Below, piece after piece: positions 21,138 through 33,054 of a stretch of DNA of 64,000 nt. The first letter of the stretch is position 1. Every line of letters starts with the position of its first letter. The stretch lies in the NCBI GenBank assembly GCA_029204225.1, contig CM055097.1:63919662-63983661 (forward strand), read 5' to 3'. The stretch is from Diphasiastrum complanatum (lineage: Eukaryota > Streptophyta > Lycopodiopsida > Lycopodiales > Lycopodiaceae). The notes beneath the pieces were generated by a model. The model worked only from the letters and a program-made list of their open reading frames with translations. It did not search any database and had not been told where the DNA came from. The position numbers and the translations under genes are program-made.

Positions 21138-21782
21138 TCTTTTTCTTTCTTTCTTTCGTTCTATTTTGCTGCTGCTGCTGCGAGAGAGGGAGAGGGAGAG
21201 GGAGAGCGAAGGAGATTTTGAATGTTTTGGATGCAGATGCTGTAAGAGCGTGATCTTGATCAGCAGATTTCTGCAAAATGATGCTGATCTTGTCAAATTT
21301 TTTTTTGGTTGAGAATTAAAATCCATTTTGCATCCGTTCGTATCCTGTTTCACCGGTCGTCTTCAGAAGCCTGAAATCAGGTATTATTTGATCCACATAT
21401 AGCTTCGTAGTTTTGGTTTTTGGCTTCTGATGCAGTTGGAGGTTGATATTGTGAATCGTGGCTGGTTGTTGAGAGGGTGTTTTACTGGGATCTTGTGCTT
21501 GTTTTTACAGCAAGGTTGTTTTGACTGAAAGTCTGGTTTCTTGAAGGCGGATCGATAACCGTGAAGCTGCTCTTAATATCTGAATAATGCTCCAGATTAA
21601 GTCTGTGAAGTGAAGGTTTCACATGCGATTGCGAAGTTTGTGAAGCAAAGGCAGCAGCGAACGTTGCTGCCAGTTATGAAAAGAGATTAGTGTAGGTAGG
21701 CATCTGAAGGTTTTGGACAGTATCTTCGACTGGTTCGTTTATCCGAAACTTAGGTTTGCTGCTATTTAGACGTATTTGTAGG
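20906..21782 (+). promoter_or_regulatory. Promoter/5' leader of the RRP1-like gene with GA repeat and possible intron
   Basis: A GA dinucleotide run occupies 21,091-21,134, followed by CT- and GAGAGG-rich sequence to about 21,210. This is typical of plant 5' untranslated leaders and GAGA-type promoters. A candidate 5'-UTR intron could start at the AATCAG|GTATTA near 21,380, with acceptors at TGATGCAG (21,436) or TTTTTACAG (21,511). Its exact limits cannot be fixed. No clear TATA box is seen. An in-frame TTG run upstream of the first ATG has no likely role. Confidence 0.5.
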
Positions 21783-23666
21783 ATGAAACTAAAACGAAAT
21801 TCAAATACGGAAGGCACACACATTAGTGGTGCAGATGGTAGAGATGCATGTCCATCTGCTCAATTGTCTTCTCCTGATAAGGAGACTCGTGAAAGGGGCC
21901 TGGCTCTCCTTGAAACTTGGCTTTCTCGACGCAAGGAAATAAATGACAAGGATATGAAAAAGATATGGCAAGATCTCCTGTATTGCTTGTGGCACGCAGG
22001 TAGCAGGGCTTGGCAAGTTTACCTCACTAAAAGGATAGCTTCTGTCTTGGGGATCATTCATCCAAGCATGTCGATTCCTTTCTTTCGTGCCTTCCTCTGC
22101 ACGCTGAGAAGTAAGTGGGATGGAATGGAAACCGGAAAAATCGATAGATTCTATTTTCTACTACAGACATGCTTAAGCGAGATGTTTAGGTTTCTGCAAC
22201 GAGAGTGTTGGAAAAAAGAAAGCATCAAAAAATTCAATGAATGTTTCCTAGAAACGGTGTTAATGCAAACAGATTCTCAGTCGGCTCATGGCATCAGTCT
22301 CTACCTTTCACAGGTGTTCCTAGATGAGCTGAGAAAGTTCCTCCCTTTGTCATCGCTATCTTTCAGACTGATGTTAGAACCCTTCTGGAAGGTTTTCGCC
22401 ACAGTAGAAGATGAGGTGCTGTTGAGAAGAGTAAGGGATAGTGTCTTTTTACCTTTAATGGAGGAGGCTCAGAGCATCCAAGGAGACGAAGAAGATAACG
22501 AAGGCAGTATGAATTATTTGGCGTTCAATCTTCTGTTTGTGCAAAGGATTTTCAAACTAGCTACCTCGCCAACAACCTGTGAGATAAGCAGAAATTTAAT
22601 CCATCAGCTTCATGAAGATTATTGTAAAGCAGCCCCAATTTTTCCTGTCAATGCTGCCTCTCCAACGACGGAAATCGTTTCAACAAATGCATCTAATGAT
22701 GCTAGTAACTCCTTTGCAATTCTAAATTATGGGAATGCTTCGGATGAAACAGATGTTCTTTTGAGGTCATCTGAAATAGGCTTTAAGGAGGTCCCTCAGT
22801 GGCCTGCATCTAGGGATTCTCAGATAAATCTTCCTGAGGTACTCAATGAAGACAATTCTGGGAAAGAATATTTGATGCAGGGAATAAAAAATCCCCTTCC
22901 AAAGGAACTGTTATCTTCTGACGACCGTGTGCCTTTCTTAGAGCTTCTCAATGCAGCCAGAAAAGATGGGGACAGAAACAGTAACCAGGCAAAGAGCTTC
23001 ACTCGTAACAAGAGGAAGAGAAAAAAAGCTGCTGCAGATCTGGAGAATGGAGGAAGCCGTTCACTGAAGAGAAGGAGATTGCTAAAAAGCTTTGAATCAA
23101 ATTCGCATGTAGTCAACAGGAAATATCTGCAGGAGATCTGCAATAGACTTGATGGTGCGGCAAGTGGAGGAACTGGAGGAGAAAATGCAAAAGATGAAAA
23201 ATTAGCGGGCCTGGAAACAACCTTCATCTACATAAAGGAAGGAAATGAGACTATGTCATTTTCCTCTCCAATGGCTTCCTTCATGCTCGCACCATCTCCT
23301 ATCAACACAGGCAGCAAAAGAAAAAAATGTAGAAAGTTAGATGAAGGGTCTTCTATGAGTGAGAATGCCAACGATATTACAAATTTGGCTGTTGCTAACA
23401 GCCGCCTCTCTGAGGAGAACATAAAAAGGGTGACATTTTCGTTACAGGACAACATTGTATGGCAGCCACACATGCCTCTTCCTCCCAAGGCTCTTAGGGT
23501 ACCTCCATCTGCAATGCCCCGAGGCAGTGCTCTGAAGAAAGGGGTTCCCCCCGGCCCCATTTATGTACCAAGACCAAGGAAGTGCTCCCCCAAAAACCCC
23601 TTACCTCGAAAAAGAACCAAGAAGAACTCCTTAAGGGATCGAAAATGGAAATTTTGCAAGCAGTAG
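21783..23666 (+). CDS. RRP1: RRP1/Nop52-family ribosomal RNA processing protein
   Basis: The ATG at 21,783 is the first Met of the frame; the product is 627 residues. Residues about 30-230 match the Nop52/RRP1 helical-repeat domain: an SPDKETRERGLALLETWL start, KKIWQDLLYCLWH, an IPFFRAFLCTLRSKWDGMETGKIDRFYFLL block, and SQVFLDELRKF. Basic, presumably nucleolar, segments follow (TRNKRKRKKAAADL, GGSRSLKRRRLLKS). The C-terminus carries an RVTF motif (an RVxF-type PP1-docking site, as in vertebrate RRP1B) and an SALKKGVPPGPI block that I recall as typical of plant homologues. Family members act in the nucleolus in late 60S/ITS processing. The whole frame lacks introns, and the usual W-x-x-DK motif of the first repeat reads WHAGSRAW. 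A TAG stop is at 23,664-23,666. Confidence 0.85.
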   Translation: MKLKRNSNTEGTHISGADGRDACPSAQLSSPDKETRERGLALLETWLSRRKEINDKDMKKIWQDLLYCLWHAGSRAWQVYLTKRIASVLGIIHPSMSIPFFRAFLCTLRSKWDGMETGKIDRFYFLLQTCLSEMFRFLQRECWKKESIKKFNECFLETVLMQTDSQSAHGISLYLSQVFLDELRKFLPLSSLSFRLMLEPFWKVFATVEDEVLLRRVRDSVFLPLMEEAQSIQGDEEDNEGSMNYLAFNLLFVQRIFKLATSPTTCEISRNLIHQLHEDYCKAAPIFPVNAASPTTEIVSTNASNDASNSFAILNYGNASDETDVLLRSSEIGFKEVPQWPASRDSQINLPEVLNEDNSGKEYLMQGIKNPLPKELLSSDDRVPFLELLNAARKDGDRNSNQAKSFTRNKRKRKKAAADLENGGSRSLKRRRLLKSFESNSHVVNRKYLQEICNRLDGAASGGTGGENAKDEKLAGLETTFIYIKEGNETMSFSSPMASFMLAPSPINTGSKRKKCRKLDEGSSMSENANDITNLAVANSRLSEENIKRVTFSLQDNIVWQPHMPLPPKALRVPPSAMPRGSALKKGVPPGPIYVPRPRKCSPKNPLPRKRTKKNSLRDRKWKFCKQ

Positions 23667-26600
23667 AGTCATGGTGGTCATTTACTTGAATGTTCTTCGC
23701 CAACCTTTGAATGCAGTAGGTAAAATGTTGATCGATACAAATATTACTCTTTTGAGTGTGATCTTAGTTTGTTTTTTTCAAGATCGCTTGAAAAAAATGG
23801 TATGGTGATTTAAAAGTACATTTTCAGCAGATAGGAGATTTGTTTGGGTGGATGCCTTGATGCCATTCTGTAACCATATGGTTCTAAGGACTGTTAAGCT
23901 ATTCTAGCAAGACACCGAGGAAATCAGCTGTTTTTTGCAAAAGAACATTCTATAGGATATGCTCACCTTTTCTAGTTCTGTAGAAAAGAATATAATTTTA
24001 TATCATATATCGAAATCTGGGGCTTATTCTGTACGATAAGATGTGCAGGATTGTTTTTTTGCAATAGAATCACTGCTTTGGAAAGGCTTTTAAAATACCT
24101 GGTGTTTTTCTCTACCTGTGATGTTTAGGGTGCAAATTTTCTAACATTTAACTCAACATACACACTTAGTGCAGAAGAACAAGGCTACAATTGGTGGTTT
24201 TCTACTTTTGAGTTGAGGTCAGTCAGTGGTTTTTAAAATTTTGGTTATTTGATCATGCCAGTTGTCATATTATTGCATTGTGAGGACAAGGTGTTTCTTA
24301 TTTGCCAGATTATAAATCTAGATATACCGGGAGCGCCAATATCAAAGGAGTCGACAAGTAGTGGGCCAGCCAACGAGTGGAAACAAATCTTTTCTCAGCA
24401 AAATGAATTTCAAGTCAATTCTCTGATTCATTTCGTAAAGTTGCTTATATCAGAAATTCTTTCCTTGCTTATTCTTACTATTGACCTCTCACTTTGAGAA
24501 ATCTTCCTCTCGGCAGTCATTTGCATTCCTTTCTGAGATATGTTAATGATCTAGCCCAGTACGTAACATTGCTTCTGCAGAAACCTACTTTGTTGCTCAA
24601 TTTTAAGAACTTAAGGAAGGTTTCGATTTGACATTAAGAAAACCAGGCTGAGTATATGCTCTTTAGTTCTTGAGGAAGTTTTATATTCCTAGGCTCAAGC
24701 AGTTCATGTTTCCCCGAATACATAGAAGTCATCTTGTGCCTGCTACCTTGACATCTTTGCCATTATGCCGAATCCCATGGCCTAGCTTGGAGCAGTAGCA
24801 AAGGTTACCCTTGTATTATGCCCCACAGATGTGACAAGCGCACAGTTGAAGGAATATGGAGATTGAACTACACTCATTTCACGTTCATTGTGAGTTAACC
24901 ACTTAATTTTTGATGGAAGGGCGGAAAGTTGTCTAAATGCACATGAATGCCAGAGCTAAAAAGTGTGAGCATTCTGCCAAGATGGATAGGTAATCATTAA
25001 ACTACAAACAAACCTTCTGCAAAAACAAAATTGATCATGCATTTTTAAAATCAGAGGATATTAGTTGGTCTGACTATTTGAAGGGACATAATCCAGGCCA
25101 AGCGACCTGCATTACTTAGCTGCCACATGTTCAAAAATTTGTAGCTCATGATTCATCCACACAATAGCCCCATAGGTAGCTAGTTTTGCATAGAAAACCC
25201 AGACATAAGTTAGATGTATTGTGAATGATAATTATCGTCAATTTCTGGGACGCATTGTTATGCACTTAAAACTTATGCTTGGTTTGGATGAGACATGAGT
25301 GGTGCTGGCTGGCTAAGATTTTTGGGTTTTTTAGTTCTGTATTATTGTTTGTAATATCAATCCTTTGACCTTTTTCGTTGTATGTATGCTTTTTCTGAAG
25401 CTTAGTTAGAAGAAAAGTCTTCAAATAAATCGTTCTACTGATACAATTGTTCCGTGTTCTTCATTACATAATGACAAGCTCTTCAGTAAGACCGTTGAAT
25501 ATGTTGTTCTATGGGTGCCCACTTGAATGTTTGCCACAACCATTGCTTCTAGAACAGGGAAATTCTATTCAGCAAAAACTTGTAAGGTTACTTCAGCAGT
25601 TTACCTTGTCTTTACTAAAAAACATTCTTGTAGTGTACTGATTAGTCCTACATCAATATTTGTTAAAAAGTGGCAAAATCCAATCAATTTTGAGGACGTG
25701 AAATGTGATAACATTCATACCTTTATGGCTTATAGCTGTACATCCTTGGAGGACCTGCAGTATATGAATGATAACTTCTCTTGCCTAGATGTATAATTAG
25801 GCTGTTAATTACCAAGCCTCTATTGCCTGAAGTGCCCATGGGGTTTACCTTGATGATGGTTTGATTCTCTGACATCCTTTGCCAAATATGATAAGTCATC
25901 CAGAAGATTGAAAACTCAGATGACAATAAAGCTACAATTAGTAGAAAACTAGTGAAGTGAACGATTTCAACAACCTCGCTTACCATATTTCTGTATTGTT
26001 GCCAAAAGGTTGGTCTTACAATGCAGGTAAAAGGCTTTCAACTGGAATTGAGATAGCTATTGTAGAAGATAACAAGGTGCTATAAATTTGAGATTGTCAA
26101 TCTCCAGTAAGCCTGCCACTTTGTAATTACATGGTGATTTGACCATGGGGGCGTTTATTATGCAGCTCAGTGGTCATGGCAGTGCTTTAACTTTTTTGCA
26201 GGCCTTTAATTTTCAATGTTTTGACTCTTTTTCTTCCGGTGCCAAAAGTTGCAGCAAGACTTTGAGATTCTAGAGTGATCAAGTTGCTATACTTGCTAGC
26301 ACTTATGTAGGGACATTGCAAAAAGCTCCAAATTGATACAAATATGTTCTCGTCCTGTAATAACTTCTAACGTAAACACAGAGGTGACAGGAGATCCATC
26401 CAATCTTTGAAGAATTGCATTGGAAAATAATCTTTCCTTCACAAGAACAGAGATTTTTTCCTTTGCAGGAGGCCGACTAACTTGTCAATCCACGAGCACA
26501 TTATATTGAAATTTGAAAGTATGGAGCAGGTTGAGGTAGCAGTAATCCTTAATTTATATAGGCAAACAAGACAAGAATGAGGTGAGGCCCAAATATCAGG

Positions 26601-27204
26601 TGGTTTCTAGGTTGATGTAGCATTAGACATAAGGTCATAATCAAGGAGTTTCATAGGCAAAACAAGAATGAGACAAGCAAGGCCCAAATGTCACATGATT
26701 TTTACACTGAAGCCAAAACTCTATTTAGAGATTGGTTCTCCACCTAGGAGGCACCGATGTGGAGAAGCAAGGACGAAGGAAGCTGCTAACTTTACCAAAA
26801 TGACATGGTCTTACCTTCACTTAGTCATATTTCAGTTCCCATAATGAAACATCATTACTTCACGTTGTACACAAATTGTTGCACATGGCTGGAGGATATG
26901 TAGTCATTGCATATTGTAAAACAACTATCTCTCTTTATTACATGCAAGTGATCGAGCCTCACAATGGCTTGAATAAGGGTGAGATTGTCTGTGCATGCTT
27001 TTGGTATTCGACCATGATAACAAAAAGCCATATCTGAAATCTAATGACAATTTTGAAAAGTGCATCTCATTGACTCTAATAGATGGGATATGTTTCTCGT
27101 TTGATTGAGATCACACCTTGTGTCAATATTGTCTATCTTTAATGCTCTTTACCCACCAGCTAACTTTTGTGGTCTTGGTTTTGTTTGACCAACCCAAAGT
27201 ACAG
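23667..27204. other. 3' flank of the RRP1-like gene and long unassigned stretch
   Basis: About 3.5 kb without a supportable gene. The first few hundred bases presumably hold the 3' UTR. Short open frames (24,249-24,497; 25,447-25,796) overlap on different frames, have low-complexity composition and no domain. No tRNA, LTR or terminal repeat was seen. Confidence 0.5.
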
Positions 27205-27799
27205 AAATGCAGGAGTTTGTCCCAACAACTCTGTTTACCATCGATAGGTCTGGACCTACGAATGTTCAATCACAAAATGAAGACATCCCAGTCATTCATC
27301 CAGAAGAGACTTCTACTTGAAAACCTACAGTTTGAAGCTCTGCACGACAATGACATGAACTTGATCGCTTCATCCCTCAGACATTTGTAAGTCATAACGA
27401 ACCTGCCACTGTTGCAGAAGCTCTGTCACTATCAGACGCAGACAAATGGAAGGCTGCTATGGATGCTGTGAGTACCATTCATTAATGAAGAACAAGACTT
27501 GGAGTCTTGTTAATCCTCCTGGAGATATAAAACCTATTGACACTAAGTGGATCTTCAAACTAAAGCTTAAACCAGATGGATCGATATCCAAATGGAAAGT
27601 TCGTTTAGTGGTTAAAGGTTATGAACAAGTTTATGGAATAGATTACATTGACACCTTCAGTCCAGTGGTAAAACATCAATCTATTCGCACCTTGCTGGCC
27701 ATAGCTATTGCAGAGGATCTGGGCATTCATCAGATGGACGTCCATACGACATTCCTTCATAGATACATACAAGAAGACATCTACATCTATCAACTATAG
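27205..27799 (+). pseudogene. Copia hinge and N-terminal RT fragment
   Basis: On the plus strand, a hinge with two stops (27,205-27,390) leads into an EPATVAEALS block and KWKAAMDA. After a frame change near 27,470 come the RT start blocks MKNKTWSLV, TKWIFKLKLKPDGS, VVKGYEQVYGIDY and HQMDVHTTFL. It ends after an EDIYIYQ block, before the YVDD box. No LTR, gag or integrase is nearby. It is a short dead fragment. Confidence 0.85.
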
Positions 27800-29059
27800 G
27801 AAAAAAATTAGTGCCACTTTTCCTAGTATGGAAATTCCCTAGATCCAAGAAAATTTATAGGAAAACTTTCCTATTTACCATTGTGCTCATTTGAATCCAG
27901 GGAAATTTATAGAAAAAATTTTACTCGCTAAACACATTTACCAACTAAACACTTTATGCTCATTCCAACCAAAAATGAGTTCCACTCCATATATAAAGTA
28001 GGATACTCAAATATATAGTAGGATACTCTCCAAAAATACATGAGACTGATGGCACATCAATGAGAAAAGCCTAGAAACATTAGACAAACTGCAAGCTCCA
28101 TTGACCACAGATTCGGTTGGTTATCTTATATTCTCAGCAATAAATCAATTGATGTCATTAAAAACCCGTGAATTTACTTGACTTTCAAAACATGCAAAGA
28201 TAAGATCTAACTTCAGCAGGATATTGACGTTGTATGAGGTATTATATGTAAACACAATTGCAGCCCAGATTTTTAGCAAAGTTTCTGATACCTTGTGTAT
28301 GTGTATACACAATGCTGCCCGGATAGGACAGTGTTGACAAAAGACTGTTGACTTTTCTCAGCGTCTGTAATTTAACTCTCATCTATAGATGAATACCTTT
28401 CGCTCGCCTCAAAAACTGTCTTTAAATCTTCTCATTCTCTACCCAAACTGGTCAATGTAAATATCATTATAATGCTGAAAGTTGTGCAGACCTGAATGTT
28501 AAAGGATACATGAATGAATTGGCATACTCCTCGACCAAAGCATTATGAGAACTAGCAGACTCTTACCTGGCCTAGTAAAGCTACCAACAACAACACACTA
28601 TAATGCGCACCTGTGTTGATCAATCACTCATCCACCATCAAAAGAGAAACATAAGAGACAAATTTTATGATGTTAGAAGTCAACATTTGTCTCAAATACA
28701 GAGGATATAATGTCGTCTATTTTATTGAGAGAATTTAAGCTACAAACCAAATATTCCACTTCTCAACAACACTATAGACGGTCATTATTTTAGATGAGTA
28801 CAAAGGATATAATATAATCTAGAGCATTGAGAAATTCAATATCAAAGCATAGATTTTCGGTAAAAGATAAAATAGTGCCAAATAGTAATGATCAATCTCT
28901 CAATAGATAGGCATGGAGGGCTTAATTCACTTCCAGGCTTGCATCTTTACAAAGCAATAAAAAAAAAGAGTAAGGTACAAAAAGACTACAACAAATCTTA
29001 TGAACTGCTCAAGTATGAAAAACCCTCACAAAATAGGTCTAACGACAAGCTGGAACACA
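27800..29059. other. Unassigned AT-rich sequence
   Basis: No gene is supported. A GTAGGATACTC word with flanks is duplicated near 27,998-28,035. The right end may contain the 3' UTR of the minus-strand gene that ends at 29,060. The left boundary of the block inserted in Gypsy I should lie here or further left, but I could not place it. Confidence 0.4.
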
Positions 29060-30541
29060 TCACAAAAGGTCTATATCTTCTACATTCAACCTCCCAGGAG
29101 AGTAATTTCGGATCGAAATTCTGTTCTCTCTAATAAATTTTTTTGCCAAATCTGTTATCATATTCGTAACAGAGTGATCACTGCCAGTACTTTTTGCAAA
29201 TAGAAATCCAGACCTGGCCGTTTTAGATAATGCAGAGTAGTATACTTTGATATTTTTATATAATTCATCCACAGTGGGGATCGAAAAGTACTTCATTAAA
29301 ATCGTTTCCCCATCTTCTTCTGTCAAATTTTCTAAGTCAGCCACCTACAATAAACATAAGACAAAACCTGCATTTGAGTATTATTATCTGCCTTCTTTTT
29401 GATTTACGGTTTGGGGTTGAAACAATTCAAACAAGTTTCAGAATGTCAAATTGAAGCGTGCGTAGAAAATAAAAAACATAATGGTGTAGCTATGAATACC
29501 TAAGATTCCAAACACATTTTAAAAAGCAATAAACACAACCAAAACATAATGAAATTCTCATAAAAACAGTAAAATATACATGTGATTTCTGTAAAACACA
29601 TGAATTTTACTAGCTGCATGCAAAGTTGATCAACCTCTGCCAAGTCATTTAACTGATAGATAATCCATGACAACACGTTACAAGTTGCATCAAAGAAGTA
29701 GAAATTTCAGTTCATACAAAAAAACCATCAAATACTAGTCAAGAAAAGAAAAAATTAGAACTAACCTCCACTCCAAGTTGCACTTTTGTTTCAACATTGG
29801 TCAACAGAGTGGACTCATTTTCAGCAGCCTGAAATGACAATAATTTAATCAGCACAGTCATGCAAATATTATACTTATGTTAATTGCAAAGGAAGAGTTG
29901 TATTGAAAACCTTATCACCTGCCCATCATCAAGACCCAATGCGTCTCCTGGAGTGCTGCCTATGGAGCTCTTTCGCCTGGAGTACTTCCTCTTCGATTGC
30001 ATGGATGTCAAAATCCAAGCATATATATCATCTTCTTTCCAGGTGTATGTGACACTTGGAAAGTGCATTGGTTTGATTTCCGAGAGCCCTGCTCGAATCA
30101 AACCTTTTATTTTATCTTGCATTGCTCTGTTGTTTCTTAGGTCCAAACTATGCTCCTCCTCTAGCTTTGCGGCTTTCAGCTACTTCCGAACAGCACACAT
30201 ATTGGACAGATAAATAGTGTGTTGTTCTTTGAAATTTCTTTTCAAGGCATGTTTACCATACAATTTTCCTGGGGTCCTGTCAATTACGTTTGGCACACAA
30301 AAAATCTCATCATAAGACGAGATCCCCACCATATGTGGGTCAGCCATGGTGGATCGTGCAAGTGAGCCATCCGATCTAGTGGCCTCGTTGATTTTATGAA
30401 AATCATGACTGCTTTCAACGACACTTAAAGTGGAGGTGTTCTTTTTGGAAAGGTCCAAAAGTCCTTGAATGATTTTCTGCCTTGCTCATTGGACAATAAT
30501 GAGAAGAGGCCTTGAATATCAACGTTTGGCAAACCTTCCAT
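29060..30541 (-). pseudogene. Unrecognised three-exon gene with one frameshift and one stop
   Basis: The minus-strand gene model is: exon 1 30,541-29,919, exon 2 29,828-29,766, exon 3 29,344-29,060. Splice sites are textbook (GGGCAG|GTGATA, ATTTCAG|GCTGC, GTGGAG|GTTAGT, TTGTAG|GTGGC) and all three exons join in phase 0. The ATG at 30,541 begins MEGLPNVDIQG. Exon 1 has a one-base shift near a run of four A at about 30,470 and a TAG at about 30,180. The product, about 325 residues, includes a Lys/Glu-rich helix (LKAAKLEEEHSLD), a YTWKEDDIYAWIL block, a basic SKRKYSRRKSS patch, and a C-terminal domain with FSIPTVDELYKNIKVYYS. I do not recognise it. It may be the second gene of a transposon or a decaying host gene. 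Confidence 0.55.
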
Positions 30542-30968
30542 AATAATGATAACCGTGCAAAAAACTGTAAACCCCAATAAGCCAAGACAACAACAACCAT
30601 TTGTTACTATGACAAGGAAACGTAGTGTACCTAGATTAATAACGAACATTCAAGTATGTTGTCATCTAAACTGTTTATTTGATTTGTATATGTCATTTAA
30701 GTTTGATTTGCATGATAACATGGATTATTTATTTATTAAACATAATTTGAGTTTTATATGTTTGTTGCAGATCATGTTTGGTGGCAAAGAACTATTTAAC
30801 AGATCGTTCATGCATTGGATCATCTTTAAGTCAAGGATAATTAACAAATTTGTATTGAACTTTAAAAATGACCACAATATCATATAACTAACGAATCATG
30901 GACATTTGCTCAACAGTGCTCAAAGGAAATTCTTCAAAATCAATATAAAATAAAAGTAAAAGACTTTT

Positions 30969-32203
30969 TTATTGTTCGCTATACCACATCACAGGTATTC
31001 GTTTTGAGCTTGCACTTTCCTGGACAATTTTATATTTAATTGCATGCCATTGCTCCAAAAGAGTAATGCACTGATCCCAAGACAAATTTTCTCTATTTTC
31101 AGATTCAACTCTCCAAGTGTCGGGTCGTGTTTTTTTTAACCAATTTACACAGATTGCTTTTGTGGAAGTGTCAATGTTGCGTATAACCCCAGGCTGTTTG
31201 TTACTTTCAGAGCATTGCACCAATATAATATCATTCTCTTCAAACCAAGGAGGGATACATCTTGGATAACCAAGCTCTAGCAGCCATTTTCGGACACTTA
31301 AATCTTTGGTCTCATAAGCAACAATATGAGATCTATGAGGGAGGGAAATAAACTTGTGTAGCAATGATGTGATTGGCCTCACACAATCCCAGCTGTAAGG
31401 AAGGTGTGCCTTGTCCAAAATGCTCATTCCCGTTACAAAATCGATTTTTAAGCTTTCTTCACCTCCCTCTTCTTGGATATGTTGTCGATAGTACTTGGCG
31501 CCAAAGAAGATCATAATCTCTCCATCGTGTTGCATGGAAAAAAAAAACTTTATTTGTGCTTTCCAATGTCCAACGCCAACATGCACATTTAGACCATCCA
31601 TTCGAATAACATGTTGTCCTAGGGCATAAACATCACCATCAAAAAATACCTTTTTGTACGCGGTGACCTGTTCAAAGAGGCCATTGCATTCACTGACGTT
31701 CCAAAAATGTTTGCCATACTTCAATTCCTATTCTGACGTCGGACGATACTGTTTTCTTTCTTGGTGATAGCAATCCCCTTGGTTTTAAGCAACTCTTCGA
31801 ATGGTGTTCCACAATTATTTGCATTGCATTGCTTCCATAGATTCCTTGCTTGTGACATTGATGACACCTCTAAAATACACTGTGTATGCATAGGAAAACA
31901 TGTTGAAGCTTCCTCACCATGGCGTGCATAACCATCAGGAAAAACAAGACAATTATGGAGATCATTAAGCATCCTATGATTTGGCATAAGACCATCCACA
32001 TCTTGCTGACAATTCTGGAAAACCTTTGCAAACAACTTTCTTGCAAAAAAATGGGAATAAGTTATCTCATTCATTTTGTTGTTTGTTGAGATGTTTACCC
32101 AAAGTGCATGATGTGATATAGAGATGGACCTAGTCCACCATCTTGCAGTTATCATCACTTTATCTTGCTCAAAAAGAAAGACAACGAGATAGCGGATGGG
32201 CAA
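30969..32203 (-). pseudogene. Unrecognised large protein, two overlapping frames, possibly transposon-encoded
   Basis: Two minus-strand frames meet at about 31,725 and read as one protein with a single frameshift: 32,203-31,721 (about 160 residues) and 31,724-30,969 (about 250 residues). Visible features are an ARWWTRSISISHHALWV block, a PNHRMLNDLHNCL block, CNANNCGTPFEELL, then KHFWNVSECNGLFEQV, HVIRMDGLNVHVGVGHW, and a Trp-rich C-terminus ending VMWYSEQ. The rhythm (K-x-FW-x-V-x-x-CN, then a beta-rich domain) reminds me of accessory regions in large plant or algal DNA transposon proteins, but I cannot name the family. It lies 430 bp upstream of, and in the same orientation as, the spliced gene at 29.06-30.54 kb. 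The N-terminus is probably incomplete. Confidence 0.5.
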
Positions 32204-32555
32204 AAAAGCACCGTAGAAGTGTTAAGTTTTTTCGCATTCATTATAAACAGTAAATGAAATTTATAGGATTTGGATGTGCACAAGTGTTGATCAATAGCTA
32301 TTTTCAAAAATTAATGAACTTTGGCTCCCTAGACTTGCTTAGTGCCCCCAAAACCGACTAATGTCAAAGACTGCGGAGGGCAAACAGTCCACTACACCAG
32401 CCATTTTCTTTGTCCTATTTCTCTAGAGACTATGAAAGATCCAGTGACTCTGTTTCATGTGGATTACTCAAGCCCAAAAACATATCCTCCTCACAATCAC
32501 TAACAAAAGGCTTCAGGAAACCCTCGCATCCTGAAGTGACGAAATATACTTTTGT
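32193..32555. repeat. 363-bp direct repeat, copy 1
   Basis: Matches 32,692-33,054 nearly end to end (offset 499 bp), with scattered substitutions. It starts CGGATGGGCAAAAAAGCACC and ends AAATATACTTTTGT. Both copies contain the same short minus-strand open segment (a GCEGF block; PFVSDCEEDMFLGLSN in copy 1). Copy 1 overlaps the start of the unrecognised 32,203-31,721 frame. Confidence 0.9.
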
Positions 32556-32691
32556 AACTACGAAATAAAAAATTATACTAAATGAGCTTATTTGTGAATG
32601 TTTTGGTGAAGTCTTAGAGTACAACAAGCATAAACTCAGAGCATTATAGGCTGTGGGATAAATCCCAACTGCGATTGCTATCAGAGAACAA

Positions 32692-33054
32692 CGGATGGGC
32701 AAAAAAGCACCGCAGAAGTGTTAAGTTTTTTCACAATCAATATAAACAATAAAGGAATTTTATAGGCTTTGGATGTGCACAAGTGTTGATCAGTAGCTAC
32801 TGCAAAAATTAATGAACTTCGGCTCCCTAGACTTGCTTAGTGCACCCGAAACCGACTAATGTCAAAGACTGCGGAGGGCAAACAGTCCACTCCAGCAGCC
32901 ATTTTCTTTGTCCTATTTCTCTAGAGATTATGAAGGATCCAGTGACTCTGTTTCATGTGGATTACTCAAGCCCAAAAACATATTGTCCTCACAATCACTA
33001 ACAAAAGGCTTCAACGAAGCCCTCACATCCTAAAGTGACAAAATATACTTTTGT
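32692..33054. repeat. 363-bp direct repeat, copy 2, abutting Gypsy I integrase
   Basis: Second copy of the repeat at 32,193-32,555, separated from it by 136 bp. At 33,054/33,055 it passes directly into the minus-strand integrase of Gypsy I, so this is the breakpoint where the 29-33 kb block joined that element. Confidence 0.9.

Noticed and set aside
20845-21312. 155-residue plus-strand frame upstream of the RRP1-like gene
   Set aside because: It is created by the CCTGG and GA repeats (runs of Arg-Glu); it lies in the promoter/leader and has no domain.
22820-23560. Two long minus-strand frames within the RRP1-like gene
   Set aside because: Antisense shadows of a clearly coding plus-strand frame.
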